Shown here one piece after another: positions 25,601-34,019 of a DNA stretch of 64,000 bases; positions within the stretch are counted from its first letter, which is position 1, and each line of letters begins with the position of its first letter. Source of the DNA: Thermoplasmata archaeon (lineage in GTDB: Archaea; Thermoplasmatota; Thermoplasmata; Lutacidiplasmatales; SKW197); assembly GCA_026414225.1 (NCBI GenBank), contig JAOAJK010000003.1, positions 1 to 64,000 on the forward strand. Direction: 5' to 3'. Under the pieces are notes generated by a model that was not told where the DNA came from, did not search any database, and was given only the letters and a program-made list of their open reading frames with translations. The position numbers and the translations under genes are program-made.

Positions 25601-28139
25601 AAACCGTGGTGACCGGCGAAGCGGTTCCGTATTTAACTGTTGAATCTGCGGTCTCATCGGTATCCCACTCAATCACCGCGCTGGTAGCGGTAATACCCAT
25701 CACACGCACATTTGAAATTTTCGGAGGTACAGTGTCTGCAACCGCACGGGCAATGGCATACCAACCAGGTGCAGAAGGGTCAGCATAGGCAGCAAAAATA
25801 TCATCACCATTGGAAATCTGAAGAACCCCTGGGGCATCGGTGAGTGAGGTGTTAATCTTGCCCACAAATTTCTTTGAACCGGGTGTTATTTCCGTCAGCG
25901 TCACGGTTTCAGGGGTTTTCTCCGTGGTGCTGTTGATTCCTACAGATACCGTGCTTGTGGTGGTATCAAAATCCCGGACCGTGATTGTAATCGTATCATT
26001 TTCTTTGTAAACATTCTTGTCCAGTGAGATTTCTCCCCGTGTATCATCCACACCCCCAGTAATCACTAGAGAGAAGGGCTGGGGGCCATTGGGCACATTA
26101 GTCCCGATAACCCGCACTATCCAGACCCCTGTTGCTGGTGTGTTTATGTAAACACATTCCTCCACATTGGTGCTGTCCGCGGTGCCTCCAGATACGGACT
26201 CACTGTTCGAAAACACATTTCCGAGATAGGTTGTGTTCGTCGGCGAAATTACCACGAGGTCCAGGTTGTTTACGATGTCCTTGGCCGCAGGGGGATAGCC
26301 AGGGTAATCAGTCCATACAAGCACACACCTGAGAGGTACCGAGCTTGAGGAGACATAGTAGGCATATTCTGCACTCTGGCCTGTGCCTATTCCATTCGTG
26401 TTATCCACTATTCTGAGTTTTCTCGTGTCTCCCGCAAAGTAAAGCGAATCTTCGAGGTTGATTATGCCCCACCCCTGGTTGTTATCGGGTATGTTTGTTG
26501 TCATTTTTCTTGCACCCGCAATCAGAGTGGCTTTGATCAAAGAGGCGGAGGGCGTGATTGCGTTCGATGAAACCTTGTTTCCTGTTGGATACCAGCCCTC
26601 CGTGTAATACTGGCGCACAAGGGCGGCACCGCCAGCCGTGGTGGGTGTAGCCATTGAAGTTCCGCTCATCGAAAGATAACCTGAGTTGTTCGAATTCTTT
26701 ATGCCGTCGGAATCCGCGGAAATTATGCTGTCCCCAGGGGCACAAACAGTCGGCTTCCTCCGTCCATCCGCGGTTGGGCCCCTGCTTGAAAAACTTGTCA
26801 CTGCTGAACCATCATGGGCAGTTGCACCCACCGTGACAATGTTCTTTGCAGTGCCCGGGTTTCCAACCGTATAACCAGAGGGCCCGCTGTTACCTGCGGC
26901 AAAGAGGATGAGCATGTCCTTGTGGTTCCACATAAACTCATCCGTCTGCTGCGCCTCTGTGCCGTAATCGTTGTTGGAATCGCCCCAGGAATTGGAGTGC
27001 AGCCTTGCCCCGTCATTGTACGCCCACTGGTAAAGGGTGTTGAGGTTTGAGGGTATCGCAAGGGAATCCCCAGAGCCACCTATATCTGTAAATGAAATTT
27101 TGGCACTCGGGGCCATCCCCCTGCCGTTTGCATTCGTGCCCCCCACATAGGAGTTATTTCCTGCAATTGTGCCTGCCACATGGGTCCCATGCCCTGAGCT
27201 TGCAAGGTCATAATCGTTAACATAAACATGGTAGTTCACAATTTTTCTGTGCTGTAGGTCGGGTGGCTGGGAGCCGGCAGGGTTGCTGTACCTTATCTGG
27301 TACCGGCTCGGGTCCCTGAAGGCCTCATGGTCCCAGTCAATTCCAGTATCGCTCTCCCCGACAATCTGCCCATCTCCGTAAAGCCCCCTGTTCCAGATTG
27401 GTGTGTTTCCGCTCGTGCCTGACTGGATCACACCTGCAGCGACCGAATTGAAGAGCCGTACTGGGTACCATTTTTCAATCCATGCAACTGTGGGAATGTG
27501 TGCCACGAGGGGCAGGTGATCGGATGTCAGCACTGTGTTGATTATGTGAAAATTGCCACCTTCCTCCGCGGCAATCACCTCAACTCCGACCCTTTTCAGA
27601 ATGGCTACGGTTCTCTGAAGATTTTCATTCCCGAACACCAGAATTTTGACCCGCGTCTCCTCCTCAATGTTCCACAGGTCTGGGTGGACTTTGTAGTAGG
27701 GCTGGTAAATCCCGACCCATCTCACAAATCCGAGGGAGGCAACTGTGTCCAGCACAAATTTGTCCATTTTCACGATGAAGGCGTAGTTGGGAAGATAACT
27801 TACAATTTTGGCACCTGTGCTTTCAAGCGCCATTTTCCATTCATCTCTGACGTTTCCCTGCATCTGGACGATGTAATACCCGGGAAAACTGTTCGGATAC
27901 TCCTGAATTTTCATAACTGGTGGTATTTCCGGCTCAGATTTCAGAGGGTCGAAGTTGCTTGCCTTCAAAAGAATTCGAAAGTCGCAGGGCGTTTCTGCCT
28001 GCTCCATCGCCGCTTGATTTATTTCCTCCTGCTTTTTCATCCGATTTGTCCAAGCATAACCATGAAACGGCAGAAGCACAGTCAGGCCATGTAGAAGTAA
28101 CAAGCACAGCACCAGAAATGCAAATGCCCTTTTCCACAT
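22698..28139 (-). CDS. giant secreted, membrane-anchored subtilisin-like protease
   Basis: About 1813 residues. A signal peptide (MWKRAFAFLVLCLLLLHG) and an inhibitor-type propeptide (to about 170) precede an S8 protease with Asp in VGESDTGIDWD (about 263), His in SGHGTHVAG (about 316) and Ser in SGTSMATP (about 495). Next come a beta domain, a fibronectin-III domain (about 800-900), a flavodoxin/GATase-like segment starting NILLVDDDSGVN, an Ig-like SPNGGE domain and four or five invasin-like Ig repeats. One membrane helix (LWLIVMVGLLLVVVVICAV, about 1745) and a cytosolic tail rich in Pro, Gln and Tyr end it. Orientation is therefore extracellular protease on a stalk. The ATG at 28139 is preferred to the GTG at 28148. 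It diverges from a secreted phosphoesterase. Confidence 0.9.
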   Translation of the reverse strand: MWKRAFAFLVLCLLLLHGLTVLLPFHGYAWTNRMKKQEEINQAAMEQAETPCDFRILLKASNFDPLKSEPEIPPVMKIQEYPNSFPGYYIVQMQGNVRDEWKMALESTGAKIVSYLPNYAFIVKMDKFVLDTVASLGFVRWVGIYQPYYKVHPDLWNIEEETRVKILVFGNENLQRTVAILKRVGVEVIAAEEGGNFHIINTVLTSDHLPLVAHIPTVAWIEKWYPVRLFNSVAAGVIQSGTSGNTPIWNRGLYGDGQIVGESDTGIDWDHEAFRDPSRYQIRYSNPAGSQPPDLQHRKIVNYHVYVNDYDLASSGHGTHVAGTIAGNNSYVGGTNANGRGMAPSAKISFTDIGGSGDSLAIPSNLNTLYQWAYNDGARLHSNSWGDSNNDYGTEAQQTDEFMWNHKDMLILFAAGNSGPSGYTVGNPGTAKNIVTVGATAHDGSAVTSFSSRGPTADGRRKPTVCAPGDSIISADSDGIKNSNNSGYLSMSGTSMATPTTAGGAALVRQYYTEGWYPTGNKVSSNAITPSASLIKATLIAGARKMTTNIPDNNQGWGIINLEDSLYFAGDTRKLRIVDNTNGIGTGQSAEYAYYVSSSSVPLRCVLVWTDYPGYPPAAKDIVNNLDLVVISPTNTTYLGNVFSNSESVSGGTADSTNVEECVYINTPATGVWIVRVIGTNVPNGPQPFSLVITGGVDDTRGEISLDKNVYKENDTITITVRDFDTTTSTVSVGINSTTEKTPETVTLTEITPGSKKFVGKINTSLTDAPGVLQISNGDDIFAAYADPSAPGWYAIARAVADTVPPKISNVRVMGITATSAVIEWDTDETADSTVKYGTASPVTTVSANTSVLHHSLKLIGLMPDTTYVFDVLSTDPSGHPTLEDNNGAHFTFTTKRGNILLVDDDSGVNLDKYYSDAIESKGWLLGYWDYNTQGAPNIYAMGNFKAIVWHTSECYPQLRQNETNILKAYLDAGGNLFVSGQDIGWDIFANGGTASEQSFYTNYLHATYNRDVPSDSTTNPPTQSNIYGQAGDPIGDAYTAGTLIKDNMNYGFYPDDITNNGGTVSFQQDTFNSYGQVSGKTDAAIRYSGGYRMVYFAFAFEDIQDTNARNDIMDKILKFLTGSSPPSVTVTSPNGGENVSGTVSITWSVAGANTVDLFYSTDNGTTWIEIARNIPASQGSYAWDTWGLQDGPNYRIGIYAVDAQNLTAFDMSDSNFTLDNAHADPVKPEIVHTPVTSWLAGASIKIDAVITDNKGVKEAMVHYKKTSDPGYTSILMSNVSSNYTATIPGTAVTVGGLSYYIEAKDLCGNLNATPVYDVTVYEKSLVVKIKAEPTVVRSGGSSNLLVTVTESGTSISDADVVLTTASGSVSPQTGKTNLTGEFAAVYTAPVVTAETVVTINVIAAKQGYANGTTQMDIKIVLPPLYMNATLIPDALNSNETAELNVSVKDEANQPVDSASIHIEATNGLAVNKTDGFTTAGIFTTNVTAPYVTTVTECMLRIYVTRSGYTSAMLNLTVNVYPELATLKLNLSVEKGTMMCYETMEIGILVTVGTSPVGGANLTITTTLGIVVPETTKTNAAGTPMTPVVYSPAIVDVPTTATITVMAEKAGYKKCTGTVNITVLPMLQLLVEILVNTTVNEGSTVELVTIVSADGNGVEDAEVSIVISDENRTYFTKTDFTDAGGKLVVEFKAPEVSGNTTVRIAVSAAKENFKEGNATTELLIVNIETGTPPSGFLGEIPLWLIVMVGLLLVVVVICAVAYALHARKPPKPQQVQQPPYYQQPYYQPPPGGYPPQQPGSPYPQQPQNPQQKY

Positions 28140-28234
28140 TTTTATCACGGGAATAGAATGGGCTTAAAGGTATTTAACTCTTACTCAACCCCTGGCATCC
28201 AGCCCAACAATTCCAGACAGTATTTCAAGAAAAT

Positions 28235-28245
28235 CGTTAAATATC
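28235..28245 (+). promoter_or_regulatory. TATA box deciding the start of the secreted phosphoesterase
   Basis: CGTTAAATATC is centred 26 nt before the ATG at 28266. It favours that codon, which begins a signal peptide, over the track's start at 28158. Confidence 0.55.
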
Positions 28246-28265
28246 CCTTTCACCTCCCTTTAGAT

Positions 28266-31031
28266 ATGCTGCTCAGAAGTGTTATGATTGCGTGCATGCT
28301 TCTGGCGGTATTTCCAATGGGAATGTCCCACACGGGAGAAACACCCGAAAACGGTAATGCTAAGCCAGAAACTACCAATTCCAGCCCCTACCCCCAGCTA
28401 TCCTCCGCCTACACGGTTCTGGTGCATCTGGATTATTTTATTTGTGACCCTGACCTTGATCCATGGATAGCAGGGGACCCTGACCCCTACTTTGTGGTTC
28501 ATGTGGACGAGCAGTATGTGACAACCGCAGTGTATGATGGAACGGATGAGGTTTACCTGAATCTTAACCTGACATTTACTGTTTACCCGAAAAATCCAGT
28601 GGTGCTTATCCGCATTGATGCCTGGGATGACGATACTGGCTTAACCCTTGGAGATGATGAGATTGACATAGACCCGAACACGGGCACTGCCCTTGACCTC
28701 TGGTACAACCTGCTCACCAAGACCTGGTGCGGGGACACAAATACCACCCTTGCCACCGGAGATTCTGCAGATTACTGGGGAAAGCTTGCATTTTACATTG
28801 ACTCTGACATAGTCACACCTCTTGCACATGGAGAGGTGCGGTTATCCTATCTCAACACTGAAAATGTGTTCATTGATGGAATCTGGAAAAGCACCTTTAA
28901 AAATTTGGTAAAGGATTACCCGTTTTCTGTAACCAATGGCCAGATACTCACATTCAACTTCAGTACCTCTGCTGGACTTTCTGTGAATGCAACAATTTAT
29001 TCTGGCACCCAGACGATTGTGTCCAGCACCTTTACTGGATTCTGGCAAACCAGTTTTTATGCTACACCGGGCACCTATGGTGTGAGAATAACCTGCATCG
29101 GTGGCTCGGGAGTGATTGAGACGGGTTTTGATACCGGAGTTTACAGGGCAATACCTTCCAGCCAGATTACAGTGGTGGCTGCGGGGAATGTGGAGTTGAT
29201 GGCAAAGGGGAACAATTTTCTGATGCTCCGAATGTATGGATTTAATGGGAAGGTAACAATCACAAACACGGGCTCATCCTCTGGCATCGCATTTCTGGCC
29301 CTGCGAAACCTTGAACCAGACATGTTTGAGTTCAGCAATGCAACCATCGTTGCTGTCGGGAAAAACACAGTTCTGCTTTCAGCATCTCTCTCTGCTGGTC
29401 AAACCAGGGTCGTCGCTATCACCCCCTGGTACATGCCCGAGGATTACTGGTATGTGTTTATGAGCGACAGCCAGCCCCCTTTTGCTATTCCACCCGGGGG
29501 CCATGTGGAGCAATCCGCCCATTTTCTCAACATCATCAACCAGACCAATATTGTGAATCCACCCTTCATCCTCCATGCCGGGGATTTTGTGGACGGCCTG
29601 GGAACAATGGACGAGGACCACATGTATGGGACTGGCTATACTTCTCCAGTGAATGACTATGAGTACGGCGAACTTATGGAAGCTCTGGGGTACCTCCAGA
29701 ATTTTCTCGGGGCAGCGGTAGGAAACCATGATGTGTCAAGGGGACACATCCAGGGGCTGGGTGAAGCCCACTACAGGGAGTGGATCGGCCCGCTTTACTA
29801 CTCGTTCGACTATGGAAACCTGCATGCTATTCTTCTGGACACCTATGAAGACCAGGATGCATGGTGGTTTGTTGGAGACACGGGGATGTACGGGGGTTAC
29901 ATTTATGGTAACCAGAAGAACTGGCTCTACACAGATATTGCTTCAGCCGCAAAGCCAATCAAGGTCACGGTAATGCATCATTCTCTTGCATTGCCTCCAA
30001 ATCCAAATTCTGGCTGGTCAGTTAATGAAACCTTTTTGAACAGGAGCAACGCGCTAGAAGTTTTCCGCCTGTTTTCCGGCAACATTTCACAGGTCTACTG
30101 CGGGCATATCCATGACTATTGTGTGTATAACCTGACCGCTACCGCGAACGATGTGATTTCCACGGGTGCGCCTGGAGTTCCATGCATAATGGCAGGAAAT
30201 GCAGGTGGAGACCTGGACAACCAGTATTTTCCCTACTACGGGTTTGTGATGGTGCATGTAAATGCCACGCAGATTCTGGAACACAGATTTATCCGAGAAG
30301 ACCAGTTTGGACTCTCGGTCACCTACAATGTTTCGAATGATGGAAGTGCATCAGCAATCCGTGCAGACATCGTCAACACGGGGATTACGATTCCCTCCGT
30401 GCGGCTCAAATTTGTGGTTTCTGGCGGCTACGAACAATACATGGCATACTCACTTACAAGAAACACGCAGCTGCCTGTGTTTGCCCGCAACTACGGGAAC
30501 TACACGGTGGTGTATGTGAATGTGGAAAGCCAGGGAGGTACTACTGAGAGCATTGTTGTCTCTCCGCTGAAGGGCATAAATATAGACATGCCCAGAACTG
30601 TAGCGGTGCTCCCCAACTCAACCGTCTTAATTGCCCACAACCTCACAAATACCGGCTGCATCGGTGAAGATGTGAAACTTAATGTATCCGGGAATCTGAC
30701 AGCATGGAATGTGAGTACGGTTGACCAGTATGGAAACACCATCTCTGAAATTTACATTCCAGCCCAGGCAACCGTGATGGTCTATGTGAAAGTCGTTGTG
30801 CCAGGTAATGCATCTGAGGGCGAGGTATGCGGCATCATTCTCAACGCAAGCGTGAAGGATATGCCCTGGCTCTATTCAGTGGTCCGGGATGAAGCCCACT
30901 GCGTCCATGTGCTCGCAGAATTCCCGCCTTTCCTGCAGCCCCTTTTCGCAGCAGTTTCCCTCATCCTTGTCTTCCGAAAGTTCTATAGTGTAGGAAGATA
31001 TAGGCGAAACCATGGGCATAAAGAACTTTGA
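28266..31031 (+). CDS. secreted calcineurin-like metallophosphoesterase with C2-like N-terminal domain
   Basis: 921 residues from the ATG at 28266. A signal peptide (MLLRSVMIACMLLAVFPMG) comes first. Residues about 45-150 are Asp-rich (LDYFICDPDLDPWIAGDPDP, WDDDTGLTLGDDEIDIDPN), as in a Ca-binding C2-like domain. A beta domain follows. The phosphoesterase has HAGDFVDG (about 436), VGNHDVSRG (about 486), VMHHS and YCGHIHD (about 613). CARDB/NEW3-like beta domains and a C-terminal hydrophobic segment before RKFYSVGRYRRNHGH anchor it outside the cell. The first metal motif is SDSQ rather than the usual D-x-H, so one ligand differs. Substrate (phospholipid, nucleotide or glycan phosphate) is unknown. 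Its 3' end overlaps the next gene by 20 nt. Confidence 0.87.
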   Translation: MLLRSVMIACMLLAVFPMGMSHTGETPENGNAKPETTNSSPYPQLSSAYTVLVHLDYFICDPDLDPWIAGDPDPYFVVHVDEQYVTTAVYDGTDEVYLNLNLTFTVYPKNPVVLIRIDAWDDDTGLTLGDDEIDIDPNTGTALDLWYNLLTKTWCGDTNTTLATGDSADYWGKLAFYIDSDIVTPLAHGEVRLSYLNTENVFIDGIWKSTFKNLVKDYPFSVTNGQILTFNFSTSAGLSVNATIYSGTQTIVSSTFTGFWQTSFYATPGTYGVRITCIGGSGVIETGFDTGVYRAIPSSQITVVAAGNVELMAKGNNFLMLRMYGFNGKVTITNTGSSSGIAFLALRNLEPDMFEFSNATIVAVGKNTVLLSASLSAGQTRVVAITPWYMPEDYWYVFMSDSQPPFAIPPGGHVEQSAHFLNIINQTNIVNPPFILHAGDFVDGLGTMDEDHMYGTGYTSPVNDYEYGELMEALGYLQNFLGAAVGNHDVSRGHIQGLGEAHYREWIGPLYYSFDYGNLHAILLDTYEDQDAWWFVGDTGMYGGYIYGNQKNWLYTDIASAAKPIKVTVMHHSLALPPNPNSGWSVNETFLNRSNALEVFRLFSGNISQVYCGHIHDYCVYNLTATANDVISTGAPGVPCIMAGNAGGDLDNQYFPYYGFVMVHVNATQILEHRFIREDQFGLSVTYNVSNDGSASAIRADIVNTGITIPSVRLKFVVSGGYEQYMAYSLTRNTQLPVFARNYGNYTVVYVNVESQGGTTESIVVSPLKGINIDMPRTVAVLPNSTVLIAHNLTNTGCIGEDVKLNVSGNLTAWNVSTVDQYGNTISEIYIPAQATVMVYVKVVVPGNASEGEVCGIILNASVKDMPWLYSVVRDEAHCVHVLAEFPPFLQPLFAAVSLILVFRKFYSVGRYRRNHGHKEL

Positions 31032-31440
31032 GTTGATTTCCATAGAGGCGAAGAGGTTCGCAAATCTGGGCGAGAAATTTTCCAACATCAGGGTTGACCA
31101 TAACAGCACTGTAACCATGGTAGCTCCTGTTTCTGAGAGAGAGGCAAATTTCGATTTCAGATTCACTGCAAACTTTGTGGGGATTGGCGTCATAAAAATT
31201 GAGGGAAAGATACTGTATGAATGCAATTCAAGGGAAATCACAGAAATGTGGTCTAAAACAGGAAACCTTCCAAATGAAATGGCATCTGAAATTCACACGG
31301 TTGTGATGATGAACTGCATCCCGGAGGCAGTACTCCTTGCAAGAGACCTGAAGCTTCCCTCTCCCATTCCGCTTCCCACCGTGCAGTTCGGCAAAAAACT
31401 GCCACAGGCAAAACCTGGCTCAGGCATAGAAGTGGCATGA
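31012..31440 (+). CDS. conserved archaeal-type protein, possibly SecB-like
   Basis: A 142-residue cytosolic protein. The first half is beta-rich and alternates polar and apolar residues (ISIEAKRFANLGEKFSN, FDFRFTANFVGIGVIKIEGKILYE). The second is a helix (MASEIHTVVMMNCIPEAVLLARDL) followed by a Pro-rich end (PSPIPLPTVQF). A long antiparallel sheet, then an amphipathic helix, then a Pro-containing motif is the SecB plan, and small SecB-like proteins exist in archaea; this is a fold-level guess, not recognised homology. It starts inside the phosphoesterase gene and is followed by the CitG-like gene with an ATGA overlap. Confidence 0.5.
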   Translation: MGIKNFELISIEAKRFANLGEKFSNIRVDHNSTVTMVAPVSEREANFDFRFTANFVGIGVIKIEGKILYECNSREITEMWSKTGNLPNEMASEIHTVVMMNCIPEAVLLARDLKLPSPIPLPTVQFGKKLPQAKPGSGIEVA

Positions 31441-32318
31441 AACAGCAAATCCTTAAAAAGCTCGAACTGGCTACAACCAAAGCCCTCGTTATGGAATGTA
31501 CGGTGCCGAAACCAGGGAATGTATCACGCTACCATGACTTTCCATCGCAAAAATTTGAGCATTTTCTGGTTTCCGGTATAGAACTCGGTGCAAACCTTCC
31601 ACATCTGGCATCAAAACATGGCCTTGGAACCGCGGTGCTGAAGGCAACTGAAATTATGCTTTCGGTTCAATCGGGTGGGAACACACACCTTGGTTCCATC
31701 TTCCTGCTCACACCTCTCCTTGCGTCTGCCTCGGCAAACAGGGGAATTGTGGATTTCGCAGATGTGCAAGATAGAATAAAAAGAGCTGACTGGAGGGACA
31801 CCTTGAGGTATGTGCAGGCAATAAGGATGACGGATTTTGAGAAACTTCCAGATATAGAAGGATGCCTGAATGTAAAGTCCGAGGGGACACTGAACTTTGT
31901 GAAGAAAAACAGAACATCGCTTCATAACTGGATGCTTGCAGGGGTTGCCGTCAACGGTATCTGCTACGAATACACCCATGGCTACAAACTCACCCGGAAC
32001 ACCGCAAAGGAGATTATGGAAAACTGGGATGCAGGAATAGAGAGGGCCGTGCAGCACGGGTTCCTGTTTGCACTTGGAAGCTATGTGGATAACCTTGTGG
32101 TTGGAAAAAAAGGACTGGGGTATGCCAGGCGATTGCAGAATCTTGCCGCAGAACTCCACGCGGAACGCACCGTTTTTGCTGCGGAGGGAAGCGATGGATG
32201 GAAAAGGTTCCGGCAACTTTTCACAAAGCTCGAGAAGGACCGGGTGAATCCTGGCACCACCGCGGATATAATTGTGGGGGCCATGTTTCTGATTTTCCTT
32301 GAAGGGTTCAGGGTCTAA
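31437..32318 (+). CDS. triphosphoribosyl-dephospho-CoA synthase family protein (CitG/MdcB-like)
   Basis: 293 residues with the family's three sequence landmarks: TVPKPGNVSRYHDF near the start, SVQSGGNTHLGSIFLLTPL in the middle and NPGTTADIIVGAMFL at the end. Bacterial CitG makes the citrate-lyase prosthetic-group precursor. Archaeal members occur without citrate lyase and their reaction is unsettled, although ATP-dependent ribosyl transfer is expected. The GIxLGxxxxxLA helix pattern is normal. It overlaps the preceding gene as ATGA. It converges with the V4R-like gene on the other strand, overlapping it by 4 nt. Confidence 0.82.
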   Translation: MKQQILKKLELATTKALVMECTVPKPGNVSRYHDFPSQKFEHFLVSGIELGANLPHLASKHGLGTAVLKATEIMLSVQSGGNTHLGSIFLLTPLLASASANRGIVDFADVQDRIKRADWRDTLRYVQAIRMTDFEKLPDIEGCLNVKSEGTLNFVKKNRTSLHNWMLAGVAVNGICYEYTHGYKLTRNTAKEIMENWDAGIERAVQHGFLFALGSYVDNLVVGKKGLGYARRLQNLAAELHAERTVFAAEGSDGWKRFRQLFTKLEKDRVNPGTTADIIVGAMFLIFLEGFRV

Positions 32319-32884
32319 AGATATGACCAGCTTATTTCAAACTCGCAAAACTCTGCCCCATCGTGGACACACCGTGTCTCGGTGCAGACGACAGACTTTA
32401 GCCTGCAGAGATATCCGATACCCTGTGTATATCCTATCATGTAGCTGCAGAAGATCTTGCTCAGAGGAAAATCTTTTATCGCAAATCTAGCATGATTCTT
32501 CTCTGCCTCTAAAATCACGAACTCTCCTTCCGTGTAGATATCTCGCCAGAAGGTTGGTGCATATTTTAGTGCCTTCTCAGGGCTCAAGAAATAACCCATT
32601 ACGAGTTTCTGTATAGGTGAGAGGGTCGGTGCATTTCTCCCCATCTCCTTTATTTTCTCAGGGTCATTATCAAGCACCTGGAAGCAAGCATCAAGGAACA
32701 TTCTGCGAAACCCTACAGGAAGAAGCTCTCCAGGCTTCATTTTTATAATCTGGCTTATGCTTACCCTTGCTCCTCCTGACTTCAATATTCTATCCAGCGT
32801 TTCTATGCCATCGGCACCTTTTTTCCTTTTCACAAACTCAATATCCGGATGAAATATTCCTGCTTTGCAGGAGCCAAGTTCCAT
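32315..32884 (-). CDS. V4R / heme-NO-binding-like sensory domain protein (copy 1)
   Basis: About 189 residues. Helices at the N terminus (IEFVKRKKGADGIETLDRILKSGG) lead to a helical bundle and a beta-rich C-terminal half ending CVHDGAEFCEFEI. The Cys/His-Cys-Glu finish is typical of V4R-type small-molecule-binding domains and the related DUF2378-like proteins. No output domain is attached. The ATG at 32884 (MELGSCKAGIFHPD) follows AAGGTGG and aligns with the paralogue's start; the track's GTG lies three codons earlier. The paralogue 145 bp upstream is nearly colinear, so the two arose by tandem duplication. Ligand unknown. Confidence 0.65.
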   Translation of the reverse strand: MELGSCKAGIFHPDIEFVKRKKGADGIETLDRILKSGGARVSISQIIKMKPGELLPVGFRRMFLDACFQVLDNDPEKIKEMGRNAPTLSPIQKLVMGYFLSPEKALKYAPTFWRDIYTEGEFVILEAEKNHARFAIKDFPLSKIFCSYMIGYTQGIGYLCRLKSVVCTETRCVHDGAEFCEFEISWSYL

Positions 32885-33029
32885 GAAATCCACCTTCTTG
32901 ACTTCCGCCTTCCTCTTTAAAATTTACTGATATATAACCATTTATTTAGTGGCATTTCTACTTTCTGTCAAGATTAGAGGGGAATTCTAACTGATTATCT
33001 CCATTCTTTCTGAGAACACGAAATCTGGT

Positions 33030-33599
33030 TTACCCTGACCTTATTTCAAACTCGCAAAACTCTGCCCCATCGTGCACGCACTTCATCTCCTTGCATGTGA
33101 CCGAGATTACCTTGGTAAGTTTTCCGACACCCTCGAAATATCCTGCCAGATGAATGCAGAAAACCTTGCTAACCGGGAAATTCTTTATAGCCAGACGGAC
33201 ATAATTTTTCTCTCTATTTATTTCTAAGACCACAAGCTCCCCGGCAGTATAGTTCTCCCGCCAGAATTTTGGGGCATACCCTATTGCTTTCTCAGGGGTC
33301 ATGAAGTGTCCCAGCACAAGTTTCTGGAGTGGTGAAATAGAAGGGGAGTTTCTTCCCATTTCCTTTATTTTCTCAGGGTCTTTATCAAACACCTGGAAGC
33401 AGGCATCCAGGAACATTTTCCGGAATTCGACGGAAACATTTTCTGCAGGTTTCATCTTCATAACCTGATTTATGCTCGCCTTCGCCCCCATTGATTTTAA
33501 TATTTTTTCCAGTGTCTCAATTCCATCAATCCCTTTTTTCTTTTTCACAAACTCAATATCCGCATGTAAGATACCTGCTTTGCAATAACCCAGTTCCAT
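33030..33599 (-). CDS. V4R / heme-NO-binding-like sensory domain protein (copy 2)
   Basis: Paralogue of the preceding gene over its whole length. Shared blocks include ADIEFVKKKKGIDGIETLEKI, FRKMFLDACFQVFDKDPEKIK and ECVHDGAEFCEFEI-type endings, so the Cys and His near the C terminus are kept in both. The middle and the strand before the ending (VTKVISVTCKEMK versus CRLKSVVCTETR) have diverged. The ATG at 33599, MELGYCKAGILHAD, is preceded by a GGTGGTG site and aligns with copy 1. Each copy seems to have its own A/T-rich promoter. Function is unknown; probably a stand-alone cytosolic ligand sensor or protein adaptor. Confidence 0.65.
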   Translation of the reverse strand: MELGYCKAGILHADIEFVKKKKGIDGIETLEKILKSMGAKASINQVMKMKPAENVSVEFRKMFLDACFQVFDKDPEKIKEMGRNSPSISPLQKLVLGHFMTPEKAIGYAPKFWRENYTAGELVVLEINREKNYVRLAIKNFPVSKVFCIHLAGYFEGVGKLTKVISVTCKEMKCVHDGAEFCEFEIRSG

Positions 33600-33886
33600 G
33601 GACACCACCATTTCGGGCATTATTTTCCAGAAGAATTATATTTTTCCATGTATATAACAATATCCATAATGGCATTTTTTTCAGACAGGAGCACCAGCAT
33701 CAAAAAATTCGAAAGCCAGGAGGCGATCTATTTGCCCACCGTAATCTTTATCTACTTCCTCTATTGTGGTAAGGGCAATGCGAAATTTTATTTTGGAAGG
33801 TGGCAGGGCAAACTCTATGCACCCCGTCGCAACAAATAAATATGGCCTGAATATATGCCCACAAACCTCCATAATCTTTCCCCTAT
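33600..33886. other. intergenic region before tRNA-Lys, no convincing gene
   Basis: Two overlapping ORFs on opposite strands (33648-33839 plus, 33681-34058 minus) compete here. The minus ORF runs through the tRNA and is rejected as a whole. The plus ORF lacks a ribosome-binding site, and the only TATA box near it (about 33646-33655) suits the leftward V4R gene. An A/T element GAATATATGC at 33849-33858 lies 30-38 nt before the tRNA 5' end and is its likely promoter. Confidence 0.4.
33849..33858 (+). promoter_or_regulatory. TATA box for tRNA-Lys
   Basis: GAATATATGC lies about 33 nt upstream of the mature tRNA 5' end, leaving a short 5' leader for RNase P to remove. Confidence 0.5.
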
Positions 33887-33907
33887 GGGCCTGTAGCTCA
33901 GCTAGGT

Positions 33908-33943
33908 TGAATCCCGGTGGAACTCCATCAAGGATTCCTAGAA
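33908..33943 (+). other. tRNA-Lys intron 1 (D loop), 36 nt
   Basis: The motif is central helix CTAG/CTAG with 3-nt bulges GTT and AAA and an inner stem GAATCC/GGATTC. Cutting after the second base of each bulge joins GCTCAGCTAGGT to AGAGC, the expected D arm. The outer helix is GCTC/GAGC with two extra bases (AG) on one side. Confidence 0.85.
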
Positions 33944-33982
33944 AGAGCATCTGGCTTTTAACCAGGTGGTCTGGGGTTCGAA

Positions 33983-34019
33983 ACTCCATCCTCTCGGCTT
34001 GGCATAGATGGAGCGAAAG
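33983..34019 (+). other. tRNA-Lys intron 2 (T loop, about position 59/60), 37 nt
   Basis: The bulge-helix-bulge is complete. The outer helix is TGGGG/CCCCA, the central helix TTCG/CGAA and the bulges AAA and AGT. The inner stem is CTCCATC/GATGGAG. Cutting after the second base of each bulge yields the consensus T loop TTCGAAT. Confidence 0.9.

Noticed and set aside
33648-33839. 63-aa plus ORF before the tRNA
   Set aside because: Its first codons lie in a TATA box that suits the leftward V4R gene, and no ribosome-binding site supports it or its internal ATG.
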